Origin: MFD04580-c1 sp963702995
GTDB lineage: Bacteria; Planctomycetota; Phycisphaerae; Tepidisphaerales; Tepidisphaeraceae
Reading direction: 5' to 3'
Length of the DNA stretch: 64,000 bases
NCBI GenBank assembly: GCA_963702995.1
Contig: OY969783.1
Span: 3,658,001 to 3,722,000, forward strand
Part shown: positions 39,756-47,917 of the stretch, piece by piece
Layout: each line of letters opens with the position of its first letter
How positions within the stretch are numbered: position 1 is the first letter of the stretch
Position numbers and translations under genes: made by a program
The notes under the pieces: generated by a model
What the model was told of the DNA's origin: nothing
What the model saw: only the letters and a program-made list of their open reading frames with translations
Databases searched by the model: none

Positions 39756-41425
39756 CGTCCGGTGGCCCGGACGCCCGACTGCTGGTCGATCGTATGGATC
39801 AACGGCAGCCTCGGCGCGTCTTTGCGACGCACCCGGATATTGAGCGGCACCTCATACTGGCGCGGGCTCTTGTCCTTGAAGCGAAGCACGACCATCGCCA
39901 GCGACTTGAAAACGAAAGACCAGATCACCCCAAACGCGTACGCCTCGCCGAGCGTGTTCACGTCGCCCCAACTGGCGACGATCGTGATCAACTGCAGGAT
40001 CGCCACCAGGTTGATCATCCGATAGGTCGTGCCGTACTTGGAGTGCGGCTTGAGGAACCCCGGCGTCAGCACCCCGTCTTCCGCCAGACGATTCAAAACG
40101 CCATTGGAGCCGACGATCGAAGTATTCACGCCGCCCGCCAGGATCAGGAACCCCACGATCACCACGAACCCCTCCATGACCAGCTTCGCCCAGTCCGGGC
40201 CGACGAGGTAATGGCACAGCCCTTCGATCAGGTTGTCGCGGTAGCCTCCATTGTCGCGCTCAACGTGGTTGATTGACCGGTCAAGGTATACCTTGTCGGT
40301 CGTCACCTTCGGAATGTCCCCGGAAGAGTCCGCGATCATGTACCCCCAATCGCGGCCGTCATCCCCTTTCCGCAGATAGTCCACCTCCAGGTAATCAACA
40401 CCGACCGTCTTCGCTTCGTGCCCGTTGAAGACCAATTGCGTCGTGACGCGCTTGCCATCGGGGATGATGGCCACGGCGAGGAAACTGATCAGGCTCGTCA
40501 GCAGCATCGAGTAAAGGAAGATCACGAACCCCGCCCGAAGCAGGTTCTTGAGCTTTGGCGCCTCCAGTTCGCGATTGACCTGCGCGAGCGATTCCTCGCC
40601 GCTCATCGCCAGCAGCGAGTGGCCGAACGCCACCAGGATGCCCAGGGCCCCCAGGATGCGCGGGAAGTGCTCGAGCCACCCTGAGGAAGGCATCCGGGTC
40701 ACATCCTGGCTCGCCGACGTGAACACCGGGTGCAGCGGCGGGATCGAGAGGTTCGTATGATGCAGGATCAGCGTCAGGCCGCTCCAGAGGAGGATGACCA
40801 CGGCCATCAACGTCGTGAGCTGCATGATCCGCAGCGCCTTGTCGCTGCTCTCGTGGATGCCATGGATGTTGAGCCGCCAGAAATAGACCGTGATCGCGAC
40901 CGAGATCAGCACCGTGATGAAGTTGATCCGGGCCTGATAGTCGGCGACGACAATCGGCAGTTGGCCGTTCTTGACGCGGACGAGGTTGATCACCTCGACG
41001 AACAAACCGACGATATACTGCCCCGCCGAGACCGCGCTGATCGGCCCCGTGAGCACATAATCGAACATCAGCGCGCTGACCGAAAGCTTCGCCAGCGAAC
41101 CGCCCATCGCCTCTTTGACCACCTTGTACACCCCGCCGCGGGTGAACATGGTGCAGCTTTCGACATAAACGGCCCGCACGGCGTAGCTGAAGAGCATGAC
41201 GCCGAGGATGAACCAGGGCGCGGCCTTGCCGATCGCCTGTTCGCTGATGCCGCCGATGTAATACGCGGTGCTCGCCAGGTCGCAGAGGACGATGGCGGCC
41301 GCCCGCCAGAAGCTGATGAAAACCAACGCGACGCTGCTGACAACCAGCACGTTGATCTTGCGCTTCTGCCCGTCATCGGGGAGCTGTACCGCACCAAAAT
41401 CGTCGGTGGTGACTTGCGCTTGCAT
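39752..41425 (-). CDS. APC superfamily transporter, candidate potassium or amino-acid permease
   Basis: Inner-membrane secondary transporter of 557 residues with about 12 hydrophobic segments. Conserved stretches include SFWRAAAIVLCDLASTAYYI, ESCTMFTRGGVYKVVKEAMG, FDYVLTGPISAVSAGQYIVG and GVNTSIVGSNGVLNRLAEDG. ATG 41425 (MQAQVTTDD) has AGAGGA ahead of it. A soluble insert (about 335-415) interrupts the membrane region. Annotation would usually be amino-acid permease. The Usp-like C-terminal part, a probable c-di-AMP riboswitch in the leader and the divergent KdpDE pair instead suggest a KimA-like potassium importer; this is inference from context. Confidence 0.85.
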   Translation of the reverse strand: MQAQVTTDDFGAVQLPDDGQKRKINVLVVSSVALVFISFWRAAAIVLCDLASTAYYIGGISEQAIGKAAPWFILGVMLFSYAVRAVYVESCTMFTRGGVYKVVKEAMGGSLAKLSVSALMFDYVLTGPISAVSAGQYIVGLFVEVINLVRVKNGQLPIVVADYQARINFITVLISVAITVYFWRLNIHGIHESSDKALRIMQLTTLMAVVILLWSGLTLILHHTNLSIPPLHPVFTSASQDVTRMPSSGWLEHFPRILGALGILVAFGHSLLAMSGEESLAQVNRELEAPKLKNLLRAGFVIFLYSMLLTSLISFLAVAIIPDGKRVTTQLVFNGHEAKTVGVDYLEVDYLRKGDDGRDWGYMIADSSGDIPKVTTDKVYLDRSINHVERDNGGYRDNLIEGLCHYLVGPDWAKLVMEGFVVIVGFLILAGGVNTSIVGSNGVLNRLAEDGVLTPGFLKPHSKYGTTYRMINLVAILQLITIVASWGDVNTLGEAYAFGVIWSFVFKSLAMVVLRFKDKSPRQYEVPLNIRVRRKDAPRLPLIHTIDQQSGVRATGR

Positions 41426-41642
41426 ACAAGACAATCCTCTGGCCCCCTTCGACTCGGAAGGCCACAATGCCCGCGCGCAGGCCGGCTTAGCCGGTCTGTC
41501 TCGGGGATGCGAAGCGGGCCCCTGCCCGCCGCGACGGAAAACCGCCTTCCAAGAGAGTGATCACCCGCTATCGCGGGACGCCGCTCGCTTTGGCAGGCCG
41601 AAGCCCGATCCTGGTTTTAGAAGGGTGGTTCAGACCCAATCA

Positions 41643-41815
41643 GTTGCCGACGGGGTTAGCTGACGGGCCGGGAGGTAAAAATCTCCCTCGGCGACTGGCC
41701 GATGAGCCCCTGCCGGATCCTTCGGGTGGTTAGGCCGACACCGGCGCCGCGCGGCGGTTGGCCACGCGGTGGGTTTCCCGTGCCCTCCGATGCGGAAGGC
41801 TTAGGCGGTTCGCAT
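41643..41815 (-). promoter_or_regulatory. Probable c-di-AMP (ydaO/yuaA-type) riboswitch
   Basis: On the minus strand, in the leader of the APC transporter and about 220 bases before its start. Signature parts in order: CGCCTAAG (41800-41807), GGGAAACCCA (41770-41779), an internal GC-rich hairpin near 41747-41759, GGCAGGGG, and the most telling block CCCGTCAGCTAACCCCGTCG (41648-41667). The last block matches the invariant 3' segment of ydaO RNAs, where CGACAGCTAAC or CGTCAGCTAAC precedes the closing stem. The outer stem is weak by eye, which a local indel could explain. c-di-AMP binding normally switches off potassium and osmolyte transporters. Confidence 0.72.
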
Positions 41816-42113
41816 GGGGACAAGCTAGAGTTGAGCGCATTCGCCCGCAATACAACCGGCCCCAGACGGCTCAAATTTGATGCGGCCTTGACGCCCCTGT
41901 TCTTCGTCTTGACGCCGACCTGATATTGTCGGCGCGAAGCGGCGGGGATCAGACCGCCTCTTCTCGCCCAACGGCCGGGCCCGCCCGACTCCGGCCCAGC
42001 GGCGTTAGCGACCTATGCGTCATATTCGTCAATCCATTCGGCGAAGGGCCACGCGAGGGCCGGCATCGGAGAAATGCTCCGACGCCGCTCCCCGCGTTCG
42101 GTCGGATGAGGGC

Positions 42114-43223
42114 ATGCCCAGCCGGCTCGCGCTGCGAAGCTACGGTCAGGCCGCTCTGGCGGTGGCGGCCGCCACAGCGGTCGGGTGGCCGCTTTGCCAC
42201 GGCTTCCACCTCCCCGACGAACGCCGTCTCCCGCTGCTTTCGAACACAAACATTCTGATGCTCTACCTGGTCGCCGTCCTCTGGGTCGCCACGCGCCATC
42301 GGCGGCAAGTGGCGATCGTCGCCTCCATCCTGAGCGTCGCCACGTTCGATCTCTGCTTCGTTCCCCCGTTCTTCAGGTTCGGTGTCGCCGATCAGCAGTA
42401 CCTGGTGACGCTGGCCGTTATGCTGCTCACGGCGATCGTCATCAGCACCCTGACGACGCGGGTGCATCAGCAATCGGCCGCCGCCCGGCAGGCGTGGGAG
42501 CGGGCGGAGGCCGAGTTCCTGCGCAACACGCTCCTCTCCGCCGTATCGCACGACCTTCGGACGCCGATCGCGGGGATCACCGGCGCGGTGACGACCCTGA
42601 TCGATTCGGGGCAATCCCTTTCCGGCCAAAGCCGTGCGGAACTGCTGGAGACGATCGCGACCGAGGCGGACCGCATGGAGCAGCGCATCAACAATCTCCT
42701 GGATATGACGCGGCTGGACGCGGGTGGGCCGGCGCTCGCGCGGGAGTGGCAGCATATTCAGGAAGTGGTCGGCGCGACATTGCGATCGCTCAAGAAGCGA
42801 ATCGGCGGCCGATCCATCGTCACGCGCATCGCTTCCGACCTGCCGCTGGTTTACATTGACGGCGTGGCGATCGAACAAGTCCTCTTCAACCTGGCCGACA
42901 ACGCCCTGCACTACACGCCGGAAGGCAGCCCGATCGAGATCGAAGCCCACATCAGCGCCACCGAACTGTTCCTGACGGTGTCGGACCGGGGCCCGGGGCT
43001 GCCGGCCGGCGCAGAATCGCGTGTCTTTGACCGGTTCTTTCGAGCACCGACCGCGGCGATGCAGTCCAGTGGCGGCCTCGGGCTGGGGCTGGCGATCTGC
43101 AAGGGGATCGTGACCGCGCATGGTGGCACGATCACCGCCACGAACCGGCCGGGCGGCGGGTCGATCTTCGAAGTGGCGCTGCCGCTTCGAAAATCAGCGC
43201 CGCAGGTCGATGGGACGGCTTAA
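42114..43223 (+). CDS. KdpD-like sensor histidine kinase lacking the N-terminal KdpD domain
   Basis: Membrane sensor kinase of 369 residues. It opens with a DUF4118-type set of hydrophobic segments (ALAVAAATAVGW, NILMLYLVAVLWVA, QVAIVASILSVATFDLCFVP, YLVTLAVMLLTAIVISTL), then HisKA with the phospho-accepting His in LSAVSHDLRTPIAG, and HATPase with NLADNALHYTPEG, DRGPGLPAG and GGLGLGLAICKG. This equals the C-terminal half of KdpD; the large cytoplasmic N-terminal KdpD/Usp region is missing. Start at ATG 42114 is my choice; ATG 42015 would add 33 basic residues. It is divergent from the riboswitch-controlled transporter and overlaps the response regulator. Confidence 0.88.
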   Translation: MPSRLALRSYGQAALAVAAATAVGWPLCHGFHLPDERRLPLLSNTNILMLYLVAVLWVATRHRRQVAIVASILSVATFDLCFVPPFFRFGVADQQYLVTLAVMLLTAIVISTLTTRVHQQSAAARQAWERAEAEFLRNTLLSAVSHDLRTPIAGITGAVTTLIDSGQSLSGQSRAELLETIATEADRMEQRINNLLDMTRLDAGGPALAREWQHIQEVVGATLRSLKKRIGGRSIVTRIASDLPLVYIDGVAIEQVLFNLADNALHYTPEGSPIEIEAHISATELFLTVSDRGPGLPAGAESRVFDRFFRAPTAAMQSSGGLGLGLAICKGIVTAHGGTITATNRPGGGSIFEVALPLRKSAPQVDGTA

Positions 43224-43929
43224 AGTGGCCGATACCCCTGTCACTATCCTGATCATTGAGGACGAGCCGCCGCTGCGGAAGTTCCTGCGCGTGTCGCTGG
43301 AGGCGCATGGGCACTCGGTCATTGAGGCCGCCGGTGGAGAGGAGGGGATCCGCCAGGCGGCCGCCGGCCAGCCCGACCTGGTCATCCTCGACTTGGGCCT
43401 GCCCGACATCGACGGCGTGACCGTCACCCGCCGACTGCGGGAATGGACGGCGATGCCGATCATCATCGTTTCGGCCCGCGGGAAAGAGCAGGACAAAGTC
43501 GGCGCGCTTGACGCCGGCGCCGATGACTACGTCACCAAGCCGTTCAGCGTGGGTGAACTGATGGCCCGGGTCCGCGTGGCGATGCGGCACGTTTCGGCAT
43601 CGAAGCAGGGGGCGGGCGACCCGATCTTCGAAGTCGGTGACCTTCGGGTTGACCTGGCGGCCCGCCGCGTCACCTGCGGCGGAAAGGTCGTCCGGCTCAC
43701 CCCGAATGAGTTCCGGCTCCTGACCGTCCTGGCAAAAAACGCCGGCCGCGTGCTGACCCACCGCCAACTCCTTCAGGACGTGTGGGGGCCGGACTCGCAA
43801 AACGAGACGCACTACCTCCGCGTTTACATGAACCAGCTTCGACAGAAGCTGGAGCAAGACCCGACCCAGCCGGCGTATCTGCTCACCGAACCGGGCGTGG
43901 GGTATCGGCTAGCGACGGAAGTGGGATAG
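43210..43929 (+). CDS. KdpE-like response regulator
   Basis: OmpR-family DNA-binding response regulator of 239 residues. Receiver: ILIIEDEPPLRKFLRVSLEA, phospho-Asp in LVILDLGLPDIDG, IIVSARGKEQDKVGALDAGA, DDYVTKPFSVGELMARV. Winged helix: VRLTPNEFRLLTVLAKNAGR and HYLRVYMNQLRQKLEQDP, ending EPGVGYRLATE, which is close to KdpE. ATG 43210 overlaps the kinase by 14 bp, so the pair is coupled. No kdpFABC genes are in the window; the adjacent divergent transporter is a likely target. Confidence 0.88.
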   Translation: MGRLKVADTPVTILIIEDEPPLRKFLRVSLEAHGHSVIEAAGGEEGIRQAAAGQPDLVILDLGLPDIDGVTVTRRLREWTAMPIIIVSARGKEQDKVGALDAGADDYVTKPFSVGELMARVRVAMRHVSASKQGAGDPIFEVGDLRVDLAARRVTCGGKVVRLTPNEFRLLTVLAKNAGRVLTHRQLLQDVWGPDSQNETHYLRVYMNQLRQKLEQDPTQPAYLLTEPGVGYRLATEVG

Positions 43930-44083
43930 GTGGTCACTTCACGAAACTCTCTGGCCCCTCCGGCCAGACGCCCCGGTTCGGCCGCCGTTCCTCACTCATT
44001 GAAACGTACAGGCACTCCGGATCTCTAACGTGTCTCTCCAATCGGCGTAAGCCGAAGCCGCGCTACGGTGCTAAGATAGCCCG

Positions 44084-46135
44084 ATGGCTTCTTCAATCAG
44101 ATCCAGTCGGCGTCGGTATGCCGACTATCGGTCCAAGCTGGGCGAGCGTCGTCGCAAGGGCGAGACGGGCTCCGGTGGCGACGCGACGCATCACTCGGCT
44201 TCCCATGACGGCTCGCCCCGGTCGGGGAAGAAGCCGCGGTCCCGCTCTTCCTGGAAGCTGATTACCCAGTTCTGGGGGCTCCTGGGCGAACATAAGCGGA
44301 CGCTGACGGCCGTGCTGCTCTTCCTGGGGATCTCGACCATTCTGGGGCTGGTGCCCCTGTATGGGACGAAACTCGTCTTCGACTCGGTGTTGCGGGATCC
44401 GCCGTTGCCGCCGCGTCTGCCGAGCTGGGTTTACCTTCCGACCGATCGGCGGCTGCTGCTAACGGCGACCGCGGTCGGCATGGTGCTGATGGCGGCCGCC
44501 TCGGAACTGTCGGGCCTGTGGAGCCGCTGGCAGACGACGCGGATGACCAAGCGGGTGCAGGTGTCGGTCCGCAAGCGCGTGTTCGACCATGCTGTCCGTC
44601 TGCCGCTGCACCGAGTCTATGAGCTGAAGTCGGGCGGGGTCGCGTCGATCCTTCGCGAAGATGCTGGCGGGGTGGCCGAGCTGATCTTTTCGCTGCTCTA
44701 CAACCCCTGGCGGGCGATCGTGCAGTTGCTGGGGAGCCTGATCATCCTGGCGTTTGTTGACTGGCGGCTGTTGCTGGGGTCGCTGCTGCTGCTGCCGACA
44801 GTCTGGCTGACGCACCGGACGTGGATCGGCCGCATCCGACCGATTTTTCGGGACATCCGATCGACTCGGCAGACGATCGACTCGCATGCGACCGAAGCCT
44901 TCGGCGGGATGCGCGTGGTGCGTTCGTTCTCTCGCCAGCAGTATGAGGCGGCGACTTTCACCCGAAGCGGGCACCTGATGGCCCGCCAGGAGATTTTCGC
45001 CTGGTGGTGGATGCGCGGGATCGATCTGGCATGGTCCATCCTGGTGCCGGTGGCATCAGCGCTCTTGCTCTACTTTGGCGGGATGCGGGTCCTGTCGGAC
45101 ATGGACAAGCTGAAGGCGGGGCTGATCACCTCGGACAAAGCGTTAACGCTGGGCGATCTGGTGATGTTCCTCTCATACCTTGCGGCCCTTCTCGGGCCGA
45201 TCGCGACGCTGGCGTCCAGCGCGACGGCGTTGCAAAACAGCCTGTCAGGCCTTGATCGCGTGCTGGACCTCCTGGCGGAGCCGCTGGAGATGCCCTCCCA
45301 GCCGGGGGCGAAGACCGTGACCCATGAAAGCGTGGAGGGTCGGGTGACGCTGCGGGACGTGTCATTCACTTATGCCGGAGGGACGACGCCGGTGCTGCGC
45401 GGGATCGACGTTGATGTGACGCCGGGTGAGATGGTGGCGCTGGTGGGGCCGAGCGGTGCGGGGAAGACGACACTGTGCAATTTGATCGCCCGGTTCTATG
45501 ACCCGACAGAAGGCGCGATCCTTCTGGACGGGGTTGACCTGCGCGACATCACGGCCGAAAGCTATCGGCGGCTGCTGGGGATCGTGGAGCAGGACACATT
45601 CCTGTTCGATGGGACCATCGCTGAGAACATCGCGTACGGCCGCCGCGGGGCGAGCGAGGCCGAGATCATCGAAGCCGCGCAACTTGCGAACGCGCACGAG
45701 TTCGTTTCGAAAATGAAGGAGGGGTACGCGACGCTGATCGGCGAGCGCGGTGTGAAGCTGTCGGGCGGTCAGCGCCAGCGGCTGACGATCGCCCGGGCGA
45801 TCCTGGCGAACCCGCGCATCTTGATCCTGGACGAGGCGACAAGCAACCTTGACACGGAATCCGAGCGGCTGATCCAGGGTAGCTTGCAGACGCTGATGGC
45901 CGGCCGCACGACATTCGTCATCGCGCATCGCCTCAGCACGATCGCGCATGCGGATCGGATCCTGGTGATGGAGAACGGCCGCATCAAGGAGCAGGGCCGG
46001 CACGACGAGCTGATGGCCGCCAGCGGCCGCTATCGCGACATGGTTGACCTCCAGACCAGCCCCCCACCCTCTCCCCCCACCCGCCCGCAACCTGTAAAGG
46101 GGTCAGAAGGTATTTCCGTGCATGCGTCGCACTAA
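44084..46135 (+). CDS. ABC exporter, fused permease and ATPase (MsbA-like)
   Basis: 683-residue half-transporter working as a homodimer in the inner membrane. A basic Ser/Arg-rich N-terminal tail (1-55) precedes six hydrophobic segments (about 60-355). The ATPase domain has VALVGPSGAGKTTLCNLIAR, VEQDTFLFDGTIAENIAYG, KLSGGQRQRLTIARAIL, ILILDEATSNLDTES and FVIAHRLSTI. Substrate may be lipid, lipopolysaccharide or drug. The C-terminal tail PTRPQPVKGSEGISVHASH is unusual: KGSEGIS is encoded by the palindromic repeat at 46096-46115. Without the repeat the gene would have ended in a Pro-rich tail at some other stop. Confidence 0.9.
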   Translation: MASSIRSSRRRYADYRSKLGERRRKGETGSGGDATHHSASHDGSPRSGKKPRSRSSWKLITQFWGLLGEHKRTLTAVLLFLGISTILGLVPLYGTKLVFDSVLRDPPLPPRLPSWVYLPTDRRLLLTATAVGMVLMAAASELSGLWSRWQTTRMTKRVQVSVRKRVFDHAVRLPLHRVYELKSGGVASILREDAGGVAELIFSLLYNPWRAIVQLLGSLIILAFVDWRLLLGSLLLLPTVWLTHRTWIGRIRPIFRDIRSTRQTIDSHATEAFGGMRVVRSFSRQQYEAATFTRSGHLMARQEIFAWWWMRGIDLAWSILVPVASALLLYFGGMRVLSDMDKLKAGLITSDKALTLGDLVMFLSYLAALLGPIATLASSATALQNSLSGLDRVLDLLAEPLEMPSQPGAKTVTHESVEGRVTLRDVSFTYAGGTTPVLRGIDVDVTPGEMVALVGPSGAGKTTLCNLIARFYDPTEGAILLDGVDLRDITAESYRRLLGIVEQDTFLFDGTIAENIAYGRRGASEAEIIEAAQLANAHEFVSKMKEGYATLIGERGVKLSGGQRQRLTIARAILANPRILILDEATSNLDTESERLIQGSLQTLMAGRTTFVIAHRLSTIAHADRILVMENGRIKEQGRHDELMAASGRYRDMVDLQTSPPPSPPTRPQPVKGSEGISVHASH

Positions 46136-46185
46136 AATAAAGGGTCGGAAGGTATTTCAGAAAAATACCTTCTGACCCTTTTTTA
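46096..46185. repeat. Three copies of the AAAGGGGTCAGAAGGTATTT repeat, two forming a terminator-like hairpin
   Basis: Plus copy 46096-46115, inside the exporter's 3' coding end; plus copy 46138-46157 (TAAAGGGTCGGAAGGTATTT); minus copy 46163-46185. The last two form a near-perfect stem of about 20 bp with a 5-base loop followed by TTTTTTAT, a plausible rho-independent terminator for the exporter gene. Confidence 0.85.
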
Positions 46186-46243
46186 TGTGGCCGCCGTTTT
46201 GCGCGCTCGCATTCGGGCAATCAGGCACGATGATGGGCACGCC

Positions 46244-47821
46244 ATGAACAGCCGACTTTCATTCACGGTGCCGCTTCTGATCCTCGGTGTCGCGGCCGCG
46301 TCGTTGTTCGCGGCCGGGCCGGCTGTCATCGCGCCTCCGGCGCGTTCGACGTCCGGGGCACCGGTCGCAGCGGAGGGCGGCAAGAGCCTGCTGGGGCTTA
46401 ACCTCGAGCGAAATGTGGACTACAGCCGCAGCCGCACCTGGATCGACTGCGTTAAGACGGCGCGGGCTTTCGATACCGTCGCCAAGCCGGGCGACAAGGC
46501 GGCGCCGCTCGGGCCCGATGGCTGGCCGACCACCGACTTCAACCTCCTGCTCATGTCCGAAACCGTCCCGAGCATGGCCGGTGACTACACCGTCATCTTT
46601 CACGGGAAGGTCGAGGCGATCGCCGGGAAGGCGTGCGTGGTCGGTCCGCTCCAGTACGACGCGGCCGCCGATATCACCCGGGCCACCGTCCATTACAACG
46701 CGGCCGCCAACAAGATCTTCATGCTCGCCTTCACCGGCACGAGCGGCCCCCGGCGGCTTCAGGTCCTTCGGCCTGGCTACTCCGGAGAAGACGCAGCCAA
46801 AAAGGTCTTCTCTGACGAATTTCTGAAGATGCTTCAGGCGCTCAAGCCCGGCACGATCCGCGGGATGGATTTCCTTCAAACCAACCACAGCACCCTTTCG
46901 CATTGGTCCGAGCGGCCGACGCGCGGAACGCCGCTCTATTCGGAGGGGAACAATAAGGGCGCCCCCTATGAGGACCTGATCGACCTCTGCAACGCCGTCA
47001 GCGCCGACCTGTGGCTGACCGTCCCCGCCCTCGCGGATGACGACTACCGCACCCACCTGGCCGACCTTGTATCAGCGCCGCTGAGCCCCTCGTTGAACGT
47101 CTACCTTGAGTACAGCAACGAGGTCTGGAACACGCGGTTCAAACAGCACGGCCACAACATGGACGCGGTCGCCCGCGAACGATCGAGCGGCGTCAACTTC
47201 CACGCTGACCCGAACATCGCTTCGTATCAGCGGGTCGCCCGGGAGACGGCGCGACTGGGGGACCTGTTCCGCGAGAAGATTCCGGCCGGCGGCCGCGTTC
47301 GACCCGTCCTGTGCGGGCAAGGGGTGAAGCCGCTGACGCTCTCCGCCGGGCTGGATTACCTGGCGTCAACCGGCGTCACGCCGTCGCGAAAGATCTGGGG
47401 GATCGCCATCGCCCCTTATACGCTGCTGACCCCCGACATGGCCCCGAACGACTGGCACGTCACACTGCTCCACAGCAAGCACATTCAGGACGCGCACGCC
47501 CTGGCCCGAAGATACCAGCTCCACTCCTGCCTATACGAGATGGGCGTCGATGCCGAGGGTGCCAAGACCAAGGTCAACCTTGCCGGCCAACTGGACCCGA
47601 AGATGTACGAGCTGACGCTCGCTTACCTGAACGGCTGGACGCAGGAGAAGGAGACGCTGCTGGGGCCGGAGTGCTATTTCAACGTCTGCTCATGGGCCCA
47701 CGTCAGCGGGAACGGCACCGCCCGGATCTTCGGCCTGACGGACGACTGCGCTAACCTGACCGAGCCGAAGTTCAAGGCGGCGGCCGCCTTCTCGGCGAGT
47801 ACGATGGGGCGTGGGAACTGA
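46244..47821 (+). CDS. Secreted glycosidase-like protein of unknown specificity
   Basis: A 525-residue exported protein. ATG 46244 gives a signal peptide (MNSRLSFTVPLLILGVAAAS). Two parts follow: a beta domain to about residue 180 and a TIM-barrel-like domain with SVYLEYSNEVWN-type sequence (NVYLEYSNEVWNTRF), where the Glu is placed like the acid/base of clan A glycosidases, and SCLYEMGVDAEG near the expected second carboxylate. Proteins with 'EYSNEVWN' are frequent in planctomycetes and often labelled cellulose-binding or hypothetical. Substrate unknown. It follows the repeat-based terminator of the exporter and is convergent with xseA. Confidence 0.7.
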   Translation: MNSRLSFTVPLLILGVAAASLFAAGPAVIAPPARSTSGAPVAAEGGKSLLGLNLERNVDYSRSRTWIDCVKTARAFDTVAKPGDKAAPLGPDGWPTTDFNLLLMSETVPSMAGDYTVIFHGKVEAIAGKACVVGPLQYDAAADITRATVHYNAAANKIFMLAFTGTSGPRRLQVLRPGYSGEDAAKKVFSDEFLKMLQALKPGTIRGMDFLQTNHSTLSHWSERPTRGTPLYSEGNNKGAPYEDLIDLCNAVSADLWLTVPALADDDYRTHLADLVSAPLSPSLNVYLEYSNEVWNTRFKQHGHNMDAVARERSSGVNFHADPNIASYQRVARETARLGDLFREKIPAGGRVRPVLCGQGVKPLTLSAGLDYLASTGVTPSRKIWGIAIAPYTLLTPDMAPNDWHVTLLHSKHIQDAHALARRYQLHSCLYEMGVDAEGAKTKVNLAGQLDPKMYELTLAYLNGWTQEKETLLGPECYFNVCSWAHVSGNGTARIFGLTDDCANLTEPKFKAAAAFSASTMGRGN

Positions 47822-47917
47822 ACGGGATTGCGCGGGTCGGCAAACGTCGCATCCGTCACTCCCTGCACGCGGGATTTTCCGCTCCCAGACACCGGCGCGG
47901 GGCACCGGCAGTGAGCT

